A stretch of DNA of 64,000 nucleotides from Candidatus Poribacteria bacterium. Its GTDB lineage: Bacteria; Poribacteria; WGA-4E; WGA-3G. The DNA lies in assembly GCA_022819945.1 (NCBI GenBank), contig JAJEGI010000015.1, positions 120,865-184,864 of the forward strand, read 5' to 3'. Of the stretch, positions 45,212-55,140 are shown one piece after another; positions within the stretch are counted from its first letter, which is position 1; every line of letters begins with the position of its first letter. A program made the translations under genes and the position numbers. The notes beneath the pieces were generated by a model, which had not been told where the DNA came from, searched no databases, and was given only the letters and a program-made list of their open reading frames with translations.

Positions 45212-47395
45212 TTAGCCGTCTGCTTTAACCTCCCGGCGGCGCGGATGTAGTACAAACTCTGTATAGCCGTTCGGCAGTTCGCACCCTTTAAGCACCAAAT
45301 CTAAAGCCGCTTGAAAAGCGATGCTCTCGTCATAATTAGGCGACATGTTCCGGTAGTTCGGATCGCCAGCGTTCTGTTCGTCAACGATCTTCGCCATCCG
45401 CTGGAATGTTTCTGTTACTTGTGCCTCGCTAACGATGCCGTGGTGGAGCCAATTTGCGATGTGCTGACTCGAAATCCGTAGGGTCGCCCGGTCCTCCATC
45501 AAACCGATGTTGTTAATATCTGGTATCTTTGAGCAACCGATTCCTTGGTCGACCCATCGGACGACGTATCCTAAGATCCCTTGTGCGTTGTTGTCCAATT
45601 CACGTTGAATCTCATCGGGTTGCAGCTCGCGTTCCTTTAGCAGCGGCGGTGTGAGTAGGTCCGCCAAACTCGCGCGTTGCCTTGCCGATAGTTCCTTTAT
45701 CCAGTTCGCCACGTCAACCCGGTGGTAGTGCATCGCGTGGAGCGTTGCAGCTGTCGGGGACGGCACCCACGCCGTTGTTGCCCCTGCCAACGGGTGGTTC
45801 ACCTTCGTCTCGACCATCTCCGCCATCTTGTCAGGTTTTGTCCACATCCCTTTTCCGATCTGTGCGGTACCCAGCAAGGCGGTCTCAATCCCGATATCGA
45901 CGTTCCAATCCTCATAAGCGATCATCCACGGTTCGTTGCGGATGTCCATTTTCGGGATCATCGGTCCCGCCTCCATGCTCGTATGGATTTCGTCACCGGT
46001 TCTATCCAAAAATCCCGTATTAATAAAGACGAGCCGTTCCCTTGCGATCCGAATCGCCTCTTTGAGATTAATGGTCGTACGGCGTTCCTCATCCATAATC
46101 CCGATCTTAATGGTATTCGTCTGGAGTCTGAGTGCGGACTCTATCCACTCGAACATCCGAATCGTCATATCCACTTCTTCGGGACCGTGGAACTTCGGTT
46201 TGACGATGTAGATACTCCCCATTTTGCTATTGGTCTGTGCGCTGCTTCCGCGGAGGTCGTGTACCGCGGCGAAGGTGGTCACCATCGCGTCAAGGATGCC
46301 TTCCGGGACTTCTTCACCCTCTTGGGTTAGAACGGCATCTGTGTACATGTGGAGTCCAACGTTGCGGATAAGGAGCAGACTCCTACCCGGGAGTGTCAAT
46401 GTACTGCCATCGGGTGTCGTAAACGTTTTATCGGGTGCAAGCCGTCGTGTGATCATTTCACCGTTCTTCTCAAATGTCGTCTCCAGCGTCCCTTTCATGA
46501 TACCGTTCCAGTTGCGATAGACGCGGACCTTATCCGCTGCATCTACAGCGGCGACAGAGTCCTCGCAATCTTGGATCGTGGTAATCGCGGATTCCAGGAT
46601 AACATCAACGACACCTGCCGGATGCGCCTTGCCGACCGGATGTTCCCGATCTATCCGTATTTCGATATGCATCCCGTGGTTTTGAAGCAGGATAGCCGTG
46701 AGTTCGTCATCCGCTTGTGTGAACCCGACGAACTTGGTCGGATTCGCTAAGCCTGTCGCACTGCCGTCTTTGCGTATCGCGAGGAGTTGTTGTTCGTTAT
46801 GTTCGGCATTCAGTGTAAACAGTTTAACATCAGCGTAGCTCCCCGTTTCAAGTGCTACCATTTCATCTAAAAACCGCTCCGTATATTCAATGACTTTCTT
46901 ACCTCGGATCGGATTATAGGTCGTACTTCGGGTGGCACCATCTGATTCGTCGATGACATCCGTGCCGTAAAGCGCGTCATAGAGGCTGCCCCACCGCGCA
47001 TTCGCAGCGTTTAGCGCGTAGCGCGCATTATCAACCGGGACGACCAATTGTGGACCTGCCATAAACGCGATCTCAACGTCAACGTCCTCGGTAATCACGG
47101 TAAAATCGCGTCCTTCAGGGAGCAGATAGCCTATATCGGTCAGGAACGCCGCGTACGCCTCACCGTCAAGCCGTTCATCTTTGCGTGCCAGATGCCACGC
47201 GTCGATCTGCTGTTGGAGTGAATCCCGTTTCTCCAAGAGCGACCGGTTTTCTGCTCCGAACGCCGCAACGATGTCGTCAAACGCTTTCCAGAAAGCGTCT
47301 GCTTCTATCCCCGTACCGGGCGCGATCTCGTCTCGGACCAATGCATACAAATCTTCATCTATTCTGAGGTTACCGATTGCGATTCGGTTTCCCAT
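45212..47395 (-). CDS. glcB: Malate synthase G
   Basis: 727 residues, matching the large G isoform and not the shorter A form. The N-terminal block [34 protein letters not shown]-like region ([20 protein letters not shown]), the catalytic region [20 protein letters not shown] and the C-terminal [20 protein letters not shown] are all typical. It condenses glyoxylate with acetyl-CoA to malate, the second step of the glyoxylate bypass or of glycolate use. No isocitrate lyase is in view, so glycolate or glyoxylate use is plausible. AGGGAG precedes the ATG. Confidence 0.96.
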   Translation of the reverse strand: MGNRIAIGNLRIDEDLYALVRDEIAPGTGIEADAFWKAFDDIVAAFGAENRSLLEKRDSLQQQIDAWHLARKDERLDGEAYAAFLTDIGYLLPEGRDFTVITEDVDVEIAFMAGPQLVVPVDNARYALNAANARWGSLYDALYGTDVIDESDGATRSTTYNPIRGKKVIEYTERFLDEMVALETGSYADVKLFTLNAEHNEQQLLAIRKDGSATGLANPTKFVGFTQADDELTAILLQNHGMHIEIRIDREHPVGKAHPAGVVDVILESAITTIQDCEDSVAAVDAADKVRVYRNWNGIMKGTLETTFEKNGEMITRRLAPDKTFTTPDGSTLTLPGRSLLLIRNVGLHMYTDAVLTQEGEEVPEGILDAMVTTFAAVHDLRGSSAQTNSKMGSIYIVKPKFHGPEEVDMTIRMFEWIESALRLQTNTIKIGIMDEERRTTINLKEAIRIARERLVFINTGFLDRTGDEIHTSMEAGPMIPKMDIRNEPWMIAYEDWNVDIGIETALLGTAQIGKGMWTKPDKMAEMVETKVNHPLAGATTAWVPSPTAATLHAMHYHRVDVANWIKELSARQRASLADLLTPPLLKERELQPDEIQRELDNNAQGILGYVVRWVDQGIGCSKIPDINNIGLMEDRATLRISSQHIANWLHHGIVSEAQVTETFQRMAKIVDEQNAGDPNYRNMSPNYDESIAFQAALDLVLKGCELPNGYTEFVLHPRRREVKADG

Positions 47396-47536
47396 ACCTT
47401 TTTCTCCCTAAGGTGCTGTAAGGTGTTGGATCCTCATTCGCCGATGCTTCTTTGCACCGGCAACCAATTTCGCCTGAATTGCCAAATATCATAGCAACAA
47501 ATCTACAGTTTGTCAATTGCTTTTTTGAATGTTGGG

Positions 47537-48325
47537 TTAATTCTGCTGATTTCTCTGCTTTATGGGGGATTTTTTCCGGTCTTTCCGCCGCGCTTTGAAC
47601 ACATCGCTTGTCTGTTCAATCTGTTTAACACGATCCAGGAAGTACAAGCGCATGGGAGCCGCGGATTTATAATGCGGGTTATCGAGAAAAACATCTGGTT
47701 CGCCTAACAATTCGTTGATGAGACCTTTTGTCCAGCCACGTTCAGAGATGAGACGCGTCTGGGTGATTTTTTCTTTTTCACGCGCTGCCTTGCGTGCTGC
47801 AGCTTTCTGCTGTTTTTCGGTTTGCCATAATATTTTGAAATCGTCTGAACGTTCGACTTTGCGAATATCGGATTTTAGATAAATTGGATAGGTTAAGTGT
47901 CCTCCTAAAAAGGGCATAGAGAAAGACTCACACGACAAGAATCTATCTATGCGTTCGGGGGTCCAATGTCCACGCCCCAACAATTCCTCGTGCGAGAAAT
48001 GGGTGTCAGGGTGGGTTTCCATTTCTATGTTCCAAATCTCACAGAATCTTCTTCGCATTGAGACATCGTTGAAATTCTCAAGCATCAATTCTTTTTCTGC
48101 TTTCTCAATATCATTGTAACGAAAGAGCCGAACCGTGTTTAAATCCTCCAATGTAATCACAGTAACATCTCCCATCGTTGTGCCTACTTTTCTTTCGACT
48201 TCAAAATCATGGAGTTGTGATTCAGAGAGAATCGTGCCACGTTTTCCGAGTTGGGATTTAGTGATATATCCACCTTTTCTGATTGTAAAATTACGCGCGG
48301 GTTTCCGATGTTTTTGCTGTTTCAT
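47537..48325 (-). CDS. Hypothetical protein
   Basis: 262 residues, basic and charged, without signal peptide. It includes FTIRKGGYITKSQLGKRGT near the start and a region ISERGWTKGLINELLGEPD near residue 200, the latter resembling a short helix-turn-helix or DNA/RNA-binding helix pair followed by YFLDRVKQIEQT. A Lys/Arg/Ala-rich helix (residues 170-190) suggests coiled coil. GGAGG precedes the ATG. Family not recognised with certainty. Confidence 0.7.
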   Translation of the reverse strand: MKQQKHRKPARNFTIRKGGYITKSQLGKRGTILSESQLHDFEVERKVGTTMGDVTVITLEDLNTVRLFRYNDIEKAEKELMLENFNDVSMRRRFCEIWNIEMETHPDTHFSHEELLGRGHWTPERIDRFLSCESFSMPFLGGHLTYPIYLKSDIRKVERSDDFKILWQTEKQQKAAARKAAREKEKITQTRLISERGWTKGLINELLGEPDVFLDNPHYKSAAPMRLYFLDRVKQIEQTSDVFKARRKDRKKSPIKQRNQQN

Positions 48326-48440
48326 GCCTGATACCTCCGGTCAGTTTTCTCTCGTGTTGAGGACGGGTTTCAGTATCAGATTATACTACACTTTTAGGTA
48401 ATTGCCAATTCCTTTTTTCACAGAAGCACCCACACCCTTC

Positions 48441-48582
48441 CAGGGGTATTTAGTTTTACATATTTACTTTATTTATGTAAATACTTCCCCCTGTAGGAGC
48501 GAGCTGCGCTCGCGATCTTGCGTCTAAACGTTAACTTGTGTCAACCAAAACCGATACCGGAACTGAAAACTAAATCGCCCTG
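48441..48582. mobile_element. MITE-like element, family A, copy 4
   Basis: 142 bp, the shortest and cleanest copy: CAGGGGTATTTAGTTTT at one end, AAAACTAAATCGCCCTG at the other, GGAGCGAGC TGC GCTCGC hairpin between, and a perfect 10-base duplication CACACCCTTC on both sides. It serves as the reference form of the family. Confidence 0.95.
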
Positions 48583-48746
48583 CACACCCTTCTCCCGCGA
48601 CTTGCGAAAATATAAAACTTGTGTTAACATGTTAATCAGTGTGGGCAATTTACCCTCTCGCTGAGAGAAAAATATATGACATGCATTGTAAAAAAATTAG
48701 GACTTACGCGCCCGCCATTGCTGATGAGGTGTTTTTGATTGGGCGT

Positions 48747-48783
48747 TTCTTTACTCTTCTTTACTCTTCTTTACTCTTTACTC
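48747..48783 (+). repeat. Short tandem repeat before the Gfo/Idh gene
   Basis: TTCTTTACTC three times plus a partial unit, 26 bases upstream of the ATG, inside the probable leader. Slippage here would alter spacing between promoter or ribosome site and gene. The remainder of 48583-48808 shows nothing recognisable. Confidence 0.7.
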
Positions 48784-48808
48784 ACTCTAGGAGCACATAA
48801 CTTAAAAA

Positions 48809-49888
48809 ATGAAAATCGGAATTATTGGCTGTGGAACGATCAGTGGTGCATATTTTCAAGGCGCACGGAAAACTGATATTTTAGAAATCAAAGCCTGTGC
48901 AGACATCCGACCGGAAGCTGCACAGGCACAAGCCGAAAGATACAATTGTCAAGCACATACCGTTGATGAACTGCTCGCGGACCCTGAAATCGAACTCGTC
49001 GTGAATCTCACGATTCCGAGGGCACACGTCGAAGTCGGCTTACAGGTTCTCGGAGCCGGTAAGCACGTCTATAGCGAAAAACCGCTCGGTGTGGATACTG
49101 AAAGCGGAAAACAACTTATTGACGCTGCAGCGGAAAAAGGATTGCGCGCCGGATCGGCACCCGATACCTTCTTCGGTGCAGGCATCCAAACCTCTCGGCA
49201 AGCACTGGATGCAGGAAAAATCGGCAGACCGATCGCTGGCACAGCGTTCATGTGTGGACACGGACACGAAAGTTGGCATCCGAACCCCGCCTTCTACTAC
49301 GACATCGGCGGCGGTCCGATGCTGGACATGGGACCGTATTATGTGACCGCCCTCGTCAATATCCTCGGGCCCGTCAAGCGCGTCGCTGCGGTTACCACAA
49401 AAGCGTTTGAAGAACGCATCGCAACGAGCGAAGCCGTGCGCGGTTTGAAAATCCCTGTCAAAACGACGACACATCTCGCTGGCACCATCGAATTCCAGAA
49501 CGGCGCGATTATCACGATGATTATGAGTTTCGATATGTGGCGGCACAGCCTCCCTTGCATCGAAATCTATGGAGAAACCGGCTCAATGACCGTCCCCGAT
49601 CCAAACGGATTTGGCGGTCCTGTCCACGTCTGCCCAGCAGGCGGCAATTGGGAAGAAGAGGAAATCCGTTTCCCAAACAACGCACGGATGATCGGCGTGA
49701 TTGATATGGTATCGGCAATTCGTTCCGGACGACCGCATCGGGCAAGCGGTGCCCTGGCATACCATGTGCTTGAGGTGATGTGTGCCTTCGACAAATCCTC
49801 CGAAACCGGCGAACATGTTATCATTGAAAGCACAACAGAACGTCCAGAACCGCTACCGCACGGTCTGGCAGAATGGGAAATAGATTAG
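48809..49888 (+). CDS. Gfo/Idh/MocA-family oxidoreductase
   Basis: 359 residues. The Rossmann motif KIGIIGCGTISGAYF starts at residue 2, and HVYSEKPLGVD near residue 95 holds the catalytic EKP Lys. The second domain contains GGGPMLDMGPYYVTALVNIL. Family enzymes oxidise or reduce sugars, inositols and their derivatives with NAD(P). Exact substrate unknown. The ribosome site (AGGAG) is 16 bases away and therefore weak, and a tandem repeat lies just upstream. Confidence 0.9.
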   Translation: MKIGIIGCGTISGAYFQGARKTDILEIKACADIRPEAAQAQAERYNCQAHTVDELLADPEIELVVNLTIPRAHVEVGLQVLGAGKHVYSEKPLGVDTESGKQLIDAAAEKGLRAGSAPDTFFGAGIQTSRQALDAGKIGRPIAGTAFMCGHGHESWHPNPAFYYDIGGGPMLDMGPYYVTALVNILGPVKRVAAVTTKAFEERIATSEAVRGLKIPVKTTTHLAGTIEFQNGAIITMIMSFDMWRHSLPCIEIYGETGSMTVPDPNGFGGPVHVCPAGGNWEEEEIRFPNNARMIGVIDMVSAIRSGRPHRASGALAYHVLEVMCAFDKSSETGEHVIIESTTERPEPLPHGLAEWEID

Positions 49889-49903
49889 TTGTCAGGACGA
49901 TTT

Positions 49904-50866
49904 TTACCGCTGAATCACGTCACTATTTTTCAGATACTTATAGAGATCGCTATCCGTTGTGAGGATCAGTTTCGTACTCGCAGCGGTCGTCTTTCGATAC
50001 GTCTCTAAAGTCTGAATAAACGCATAAAACTCCGGGTCTTGACCGTGTGCTTCGGCATAAATCTGGATCGCTTGGGCATCCGCGTCACCCTTAATCTGCT
50101 CCGCCTCCTTATACGCCTCTGACTGGATGCGCTCCAACTCCTTCTGTTTCTGCCCCATGATGTTCGCGGCTTCGCCTTCACCTTCCGATTTGTACTTCTC
50201 AGAGATACGTTGCCGCTCCGAGATCATCTGGTCAAAGACTTTCTTGCGGACTTCGTCTACATAGTTAATGCGTTTTATCTGAACATCGACGAGTTCAACG
50301 CCGTATTGCGGCACCGTCTCCTGTACTTTCTCAAGTATCATGCGTGTAATCCGCTCCCTGCCGATCTGAATCTCTTCCAAAGGTTCACCCGATTGTCCTT
50401 CTTCTCCTTCGAGGACTTCGAGATCAAGGCTTAAGACGCGATTTGAATCCCGCACGACTTCAATCAAGAGTTGCGCTGTCACTAAATCCCGCGCTGCGGA
50501 GTCGATGATGTCATCCAAACGGGATTGTGCAAACTGTTCTGTGCCGAGTGCTTGATAGAATTTGAGGGCATCTTTAATACGCCAGCGTGCTGTCGTATCG
50601 AGCCAGATGAACCGCTTGTCTTTCGTCGGAATCTGGTTCGGGGACCCATCCCATTCGAGCACGCGTTTCTCAAAACGATGTACCTGCTGAATAAACGGAG
50701 TTTTTAATTTCAGTCCGGCAGTGACAATGGGTTGCCCGACAGGGCGCCCGAATTCGGTGATAACGACCTGCTCACCTTCATGAACAGTATAGAACATCCC
50801 AGCAGCAACCGGAACCGCTAAAATTATAACAATAATTACGGGGATCAGGACCTTTTTCGATTTCAT
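49904..50866 (-). CDS. hflC: HflC, SPFH-domain membrane protease modulator
   Basis: 320 residues. One N-terminal transmembrane helix (VLIPVIIVIILAVPVAAGMF), then the SPFH/band 7 domain beginning GEQVVITEFGRPVG, and a long coiled coil with the family motif SEGEGEAANIMGQKQKEL and GDADAQAIQIYAEAHGQDPE. With HflK it forms a cage around FtsH and controls membrane protein quality. AAGGAGG precedes the ATG; hflK ends 21 bases upstream, the standard order. Confidence 0.95.
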   Translation of the reverse strand: MKSKKVLIPVIIVIILAVPVAAGMFYTVHEGEQVVITEFGRPVGQPIVTAGLKLKTPFIQQVHRFEKRVLEWDGSPNQIPTKDKRFIWLDTTARWRIKDALKFYQALGTEQFAQSRLDDIIDSAARDLVTAQLLIEVVRDSNRVLSLDLEVLEGEEGQSGEPLEEIQIGRERITRMILEKVQETVPQYGVELVDVQIKRINYVDEVRKKVFDQMISERQRISEKYKSEGEGEAANIMGQKQKELERIQSEAYKEAEQIKGDADAQAIQIYAEAHGQDPEFYAFIQTLETYRKTTAASTKLILTTDSDLYKYLKNSDVIQR

Positions 50867-50887
50867 GAGAATCCTCCTTTTGTGCCA

Positions 50888-51865
50888 CTATTCCTTGAGT
50901 TGCAGAAGTGGGATAGGTGAGTTCGTGTTGCCGTCAATCACATAAATCTCTTTGACCTGCGGCAAAATGTCTTGCATCGCTTCGAGATAGAGGCGGCGGC
51001 GGGTGACCTCTTTCGCCTTTTGATACTCTGATCGGATTGAGTTGAACCGATCGGCATCGCCTTGTGCCTCGTTCACGCGTTTGAGGGCGTAGCCTTGCGC
51101 CTCCGAAATCTGTTGCGCTGCCATCCCTTTTGCTTTCGGTACAGATTGGTTGTAATCGCGCCACGCTTCGTTGATCAAACGCTCCTTCTCCTGTTTCGCC
51201 TCGTTAACGGCGTTAAACGCTGCTTTCACCGTTTCCGGTGGATTGACATCTTGCAAAGTCACTGTCGCCACATCTAAACCGGTCTCGTAGAGATCGAGCA
51301 GTTGCTGTAGATGTCGTTCAACTTCTGCGGCAATTTCGATACGACCGACGGTTAACACTTCCGTCACAGTCCGATCCCCAACGACTCGGCTCAATACGGA
51401 TTCTGAGAGGTCTCGCAAGGCGCGCTGCGGATTCCGTACAGAAAACAGGAAACTTTTTGGGTCCTTGATTTTATACTGCACCACCCATTCGACATCGGCG
51501 ATGCTCAGGTCCCCTGTTAGCATCAGGGATTCCTCCGAGTAGTCGCGGGTGTCATACTGCGTACGCACCCCTGCCCTCAGTGTCCGAAACCCGAATTCCT
51601 CTTTAAAAACTTTCCGAACGGGAACGTTAATCGCTCTCTCAATACCGAGTGGTAACTTGAAGTGGAGTCCCGGTTCGGCTTGCCGCACCGATTTACCAAA
51701 CATCAGTACGACAGCGATTTCGTCCGCTTCAACCGTATAAAAACTTGTCGCCAAGCACGCTAAGACGATCACACCGAGAACCACAAACAAAATCCGTTTA
51801 GGCGTGATAAAGCGTGTGTAAGGTTGCCGCGTAATTAATTCTTGAAATTCTTGTATATCTTGCAT
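50888..51865 (-). CDS. hflK: HflK, SPFH-domain membrane protease modulator
   Basis: Start taken at ATG 51865 (MQDIQEFQELITRQPYTRFI) with AAGGAG seven bases upstream, giving 325 residues; the tracked start at 51931 has no ribosome site. A transmembrane helix (ILFVVLGVIVLACLATSFY) is followed by the SPFH domain (FGKSVRQAEPGLHFKLP) and a coiled coil containing VTLQDVNPPETVKAAFNAVN, the motif typical of HflK. It lacks the Gly/Pro-rich N-terminal tail of enterobacterial HflK. Confidence 0.94.
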   Translation of the reverse strand: MQDIQEFQELITRQPYTRFITPKRILFVVLGVIVLACLATSFYTVEADEIAVVLMFGKSVRQAEPGLHFKLPLGIERAINVPVRKVFKEEFGFRTLRAGVRTQYDTRDYSEESLMLTGDLSIADVEWVVQYKIKDPKSFLFSVRNPQRALRDLSESVLSRVVGDRTVTEVLTVGRIEIAAEVERHLQQLLDLYETGLDVATVTLQDVNPPETVKAAFNAVNEAKQEKERLINEAWRDYNQSVPKAKGMAAQQISEAQGYALKRVNEAQGDADRFNSIRSEYQKAKEVTRRRLYLEAMQDILPQVKEIYVIDGNTNSPIPLLQLKE

Positions 51866-51949
51866 AAGAGTTCTCCTTTTACTTGTATGTATTAACGAAG
51901 CAATCATAACGCCTTTAGCAAAAACAGTCAAGGAGAATCGGAATCAAGA

Positions 51950-52134
51950 CAGGGGTATTTAGTTTTCCATATTTACTTTATCTATGTAAATACGCCTCCC
52001 CTGTAGGAGCGAGCTGCGCTCGCGATCTTGTGAAAAAACGTTGCGATCTTGTGAAAAAACATTGCGATCTTGTGAAAAAACGTTAATATCTATAAACGAA
52101 AACCAGAATCAAAACCGAAAACTAAATCCTCCTG
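51950..52134. mobile_element. MITE-like element, family A, copy 5
   Basis: Ends CAGGGGTATTTAGTTTT and AAAACTAAATCCTCCTG; flanks GAATCAAGA and GAGTCAAGA form a 9-base target duplication with one mismatch. The right-hand duplication covers the stop codon of hsdR. Inside, a 21-base unit (GCGATCTTGTGAAAAAAC plus GTT or ATT) is repeated three times. Confidence 0.9.
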
Positions 52135-52137
52135 GAG

Positions 52138-55101
52138 TCAAGAAACTGTAGACGGTTGTTCAAGGTAGGCTTGGTAGAGACGTTGCTTGAGATCGGCGTT
52201 AATTTCTGGTTTCGATAATTTCTTATACAACTCCACTTTGTTATTGATGAAATCCAATAAAAATGCATCAATCACTTTATCGAAATAATACCGTTTGTTG
52301 TCTTCCGAATTATCACCCGTAATCACCTGTCGCAGTTCTTCATGCTGACGAACCTTTTGGTAAACGTTCTCAATGTCAACTTTGTCTTCCATAGTGAAAT
52401 CTGTCTGATAAGCATCATTCAGAGCGCCAATAATATTGGAGAGAAAATCCTGCTCAGGATCCCTGACGGTAGCGACATCGCTGCCAATCCCGTCAATCTC
52501 ACTATCCTGCGCTTCAAGAGAGAGTTGTAGGTTCTCATGCGTTCTTTGCACACGAAACGAATCTAAGTCCACAGATGACAAAACATCGTTCAGGTCCGAG
52601 TGTTCCCGTTTTGGTAGTTTCTTGTTGAGACTGTGACTGAAGATATACAACTTTTCCAACGCCACATCGGTGAAGGTAATCAACTGCGAGATGTACCCGT
52701 AGAGGCGAATATAGCTCTGCAAGGTGGAACGGAATTCCTCCCTGTCATTTTCTTCAAGTGCTGACCACCGCTCAACAACGCTATCAAGAACGCCTTGTAG
52801 CAATTCATCAGGCTGGTCAGGGTCATAAAAGACATCACAGAATCGGTCAACGGTTTCTGCCTGATAGAGGTCGAACCCTTCCAATAAGCTCTGTAGGTCA
52901 TACAACCGGTTCGGGTCGGTCTCCTCTGCAAGTGTCGTGGTCTGATAGTATTGCTGAAACGCTTCCTGTATCTGCTCCGGTTCATTCACAAAGTCGAGTA
53001 CCAAAGTATCCGTTTTACCAGTGGCGACGCGGTTCAGACGGCTCAAAGTCTGGACACATTGCAGCCCGTCTAACCGTTTATCGACGTACATTGTCTGTAG
53101 CAGCGGCTCATCGAAACCTGTCTGGAACTTGCTCGCGACAATCAGAATCCGATACTGCGGCTCCTTGAAACTTTCCGCAATGGAAGTGCTTGGTGGCAAT
53201 TCGTTCATCCCGTTTTCCGTGTAATCTTGTCTGTTGTCGGTGTCGTGCACCGTGCCGCTGAACGCTACGAGACACCCGTACGGCAGCCCCATCTCTTTCA
53301 TCTGCTGATCAAACGCCTGCTTGTATCTGACACAGTGCAGTCGGGACGGCGTAACCAGCATCGCACGCCCTTTCCCTTCAATCGTCTTTGCGGTGTGTTC
53401 GGTGAAGTGTTCCAAGATAATCCGGGTCTTGGTCTCAATACTGTGGTGCTGCAGGTCAACGTAATTGGTCAGTGCCCGAAGCGTCCGCGCCTTCTCATAT
53501 TCTCTGTCCTCTGGGACACTTTTGACCAGTTCAAAATATCTTTTAAAGGTGGTATAGTTCTGTAGCACGTCCAACGTGAAGCCTTCGCTGATACTCTGAC
53601 GCATCGAATAGGTATGAAACGGAATAAAGGTTCCTTCTCCGTTTTTCCGTCCGAACAGTTCTAAGGTCTTGTTCTTCGGTGTGCCGCTGAAACCGAAATA
53701 GGAGATATGATCCTGCATTCTGCGCTGTTCCATCTGTTCAAGGATTTTAGCGTCTATATCTGATACTTCAACATCCTCATCGTCTTCGATTTCTGTCGGA
53801 ATTCCTTGTGAGAGCGAAACTCTGAGGTTTTTCGCGGATTCACCGCTCTGTGAAGAGTGGGCTTCGTCGATAATCACAGCGAAGGTCTTGCTTTTCAGCT
53901 TGCCAATCTCCGCGGCAATCACACTGAATTTCTGAATCGTCGAGATGATGATGTCTTTACCAGATTCGAGAAAACCCCTGAGTTGTGCTGAATTCTTGTC
54001 AACGGCATGCACCACACCCTCAACTTGTGCTACCTGCTTGATTGTGTTCTGCAGCTGCCTGTCAAGCACGCGCCGATCCGTCACCACGATGATGGAGTCA
54101 AATATCCGATTGGTATCGTTCTCTGACCGATACAGATGCGTGAGCAGGTGCGCCAACCAGGCGATGGAGTTCGATTTGCCGCTCCCTGTGGTGTGTTGGA
54201 TGAGGTAGTTATGTCCAACGCCTTCTTCCACGATAGCACCTTCCAATTGACGAATCACATCCAGCTGGTGGTATCGCGGGAAAACGAGGACACGGGACTT
54301 CTCATCTCTCACCGCGCGAATCCTGTCATCGTAAACCTTTTCTGTGGTCTCCTGCTCGTGGATAAAGTTATTGATTAACGCCATCAGGTTATCGGGCTGT
54401 AGGATGCCTTCCCACAGGTAAGCGGTCTTGTGACCGTTTGGGTTCACAGGATTTTCGATCCCTTTGTTGAACGGAAAGAACCGTGTCTTACCACTTTGCA
54501 GTTGGGTTGTCATGGAGACTTTCTCATTGCCCACCGCAAAGTGTACCAGACACCGTTTGAATTGGAACAACGGTTCCCTCGGATCCCGATCCGTGCGGTA
54601 CTGTTTCTCCGCATCTGTGAGAATCTGACCGGTGAGACTGTTTTTCAGTTCCATCGTTACCAACGGCAGCCCGTTGAGAAACAGCACCATATCGAGCGAT
54701 TTCTCGTTCCGTTCTGAGTAATGCAGTTGTCGAATGAGGGAGAATCGGTTTTGCGCGTAAAGCCGTTGATGGTCGGGGTTCATGCCACTTGCCGGTTGGA
54801 AGTAGGTCAGTTTAAAATCACAACCGCGATCTTTAACGCCTTTCCGAAGCACGTCCAGCACCCCGCGACTCTTAACCTGATTGCTGATACGAACCATGAG
54901 TTTCTGCGGTGTGTCTTCCCCGTACTGACGTTCGAGTTTCTGGTATTCTTCCAATTGCGTCATCTGGATAAATCGTAATGTCTCACTGGATATCAGGCAG
55001 AGGGGTTTACTATAATGGGAAGATTGTAATGACCGGTAGCCTGACCGGTTCAGGTGTTGCTCGATGTGATCCTCAAAATCTGTTTCTGTATACCTCGGCA
55101 T
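52138..55101 (-). CDS. hsdR: Type I restriction enzyme, R (motor/nuclease) subunit
   Basis: 987 residues, typical of HsdR. The N-terminal nuclease domain has LFLNGLPLVTMELKN (ExK of the PD-ExK site) near residue 150. The SF2 motor follows: HTTGSGKSNS (Walker A, about residue 300), VVTDRRVLDRQL, IIDEAHSSQSGE (about 410) and GFSGTPKN. The C-terminal helical part binds the methylase complex. The enzyme translocates and cuts unmethylated DNA. It is the last gene of the hsd group. Its stop codon lies within the target duplication of MITE copy 5, so the insertion just spared the reading frame. Confidence 0.95.
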   Translation of the reverse strand: MPRYTETDFEDHIEQHLNRSGYRSLQSSHYSKPLCLISSETLRFIQMTQLEEYQKLERQYGEDTPQKLMVRISNQVKSRGVLDVLRKGVKDRGCDFKLTYFQPASGMNPDHQRLYAQNRFSLIRQLHYSERNEKSLDMVLFLNGLPLVTMELKNSLTGQILTDAEKQYRTDRDPREPLFQFKRCLVHFAVGNEKVSMTTQLQSGKTRFFPFNKGIENPVNPNGHKTAYLWEGILQPDNLMALINNFIHEQETTEKVYDDRIRAVRDEKSRVLVFPRYHQLDVIRQLEGAIVEEGVGHNYLIQHTTGSGKSNSIAWLAHLLTHLYRSENDTNRIFDSIIVVTDRRVLDRQLQNTIKQVAQVEGVVHAVDKNSAQLRGFLESGKDIIISTIQKFSVIAAEIGKLKSKTFAVIIDEAHSSQSGESAKNLRVSLSQGIPTEIEDDEDVEVSDIDAKILEQMEQRRMQDHISYFGFSGTPKNKTLELFGRKNGEGTFIPFHTYSMRQSISEGFTLDVLQNYTTFKRYFELVKSVPEDREYEKARTLRALTNYVDLQHHSIETKTRIILEHFTEHTAKTIEGKGRAMLVTPSRLHCVRYKQAFDQQMKEMGLPYGCLVAFSGTVHDTDNRQDYTENGMNELPPSTSIAESFKEPQYRILIVASKFQTGFDEPLLQTMYVDKRLDGLQCVQTLSRLNRVATGKTDTLVLDFVNEPEQIQEAFQQYYQTTTLAEETDPNRLYDLQSLLEGFDLYQAETVDRFCDVFYDPDQPDELLQGVLDSVVERWSALEENDREEFRSTLQSYIRLYGYISQLITFTDVALEKLYIFSHSLNKKLPKREHSDLNDVLSSVDLDSFRVQRTHENLQLSLEAQDSEIDGIGSDVATVRDPEQDFLSNIIGALNDAYQTDFTMEDKVDIENVYQKVRQHEELRQVITGDNSEDNKRYYFDKVIDAFLLDFINNKVELYKKLSKPEINADLKQRLYQAYLEQPSTVS

Positions 55102-55140
55102 GGTCTAAATCTCGTTAAGTAGATGAGGGGTGCTGCTGCA

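Noticed and set aside
53945-54978. Several plus-strand ORFs in hsdR
   Set aside because: Shadows of the HsdR reading frame; similar antisense shadows exist in all WD40 genes, glcB, hsdM and tyrA.
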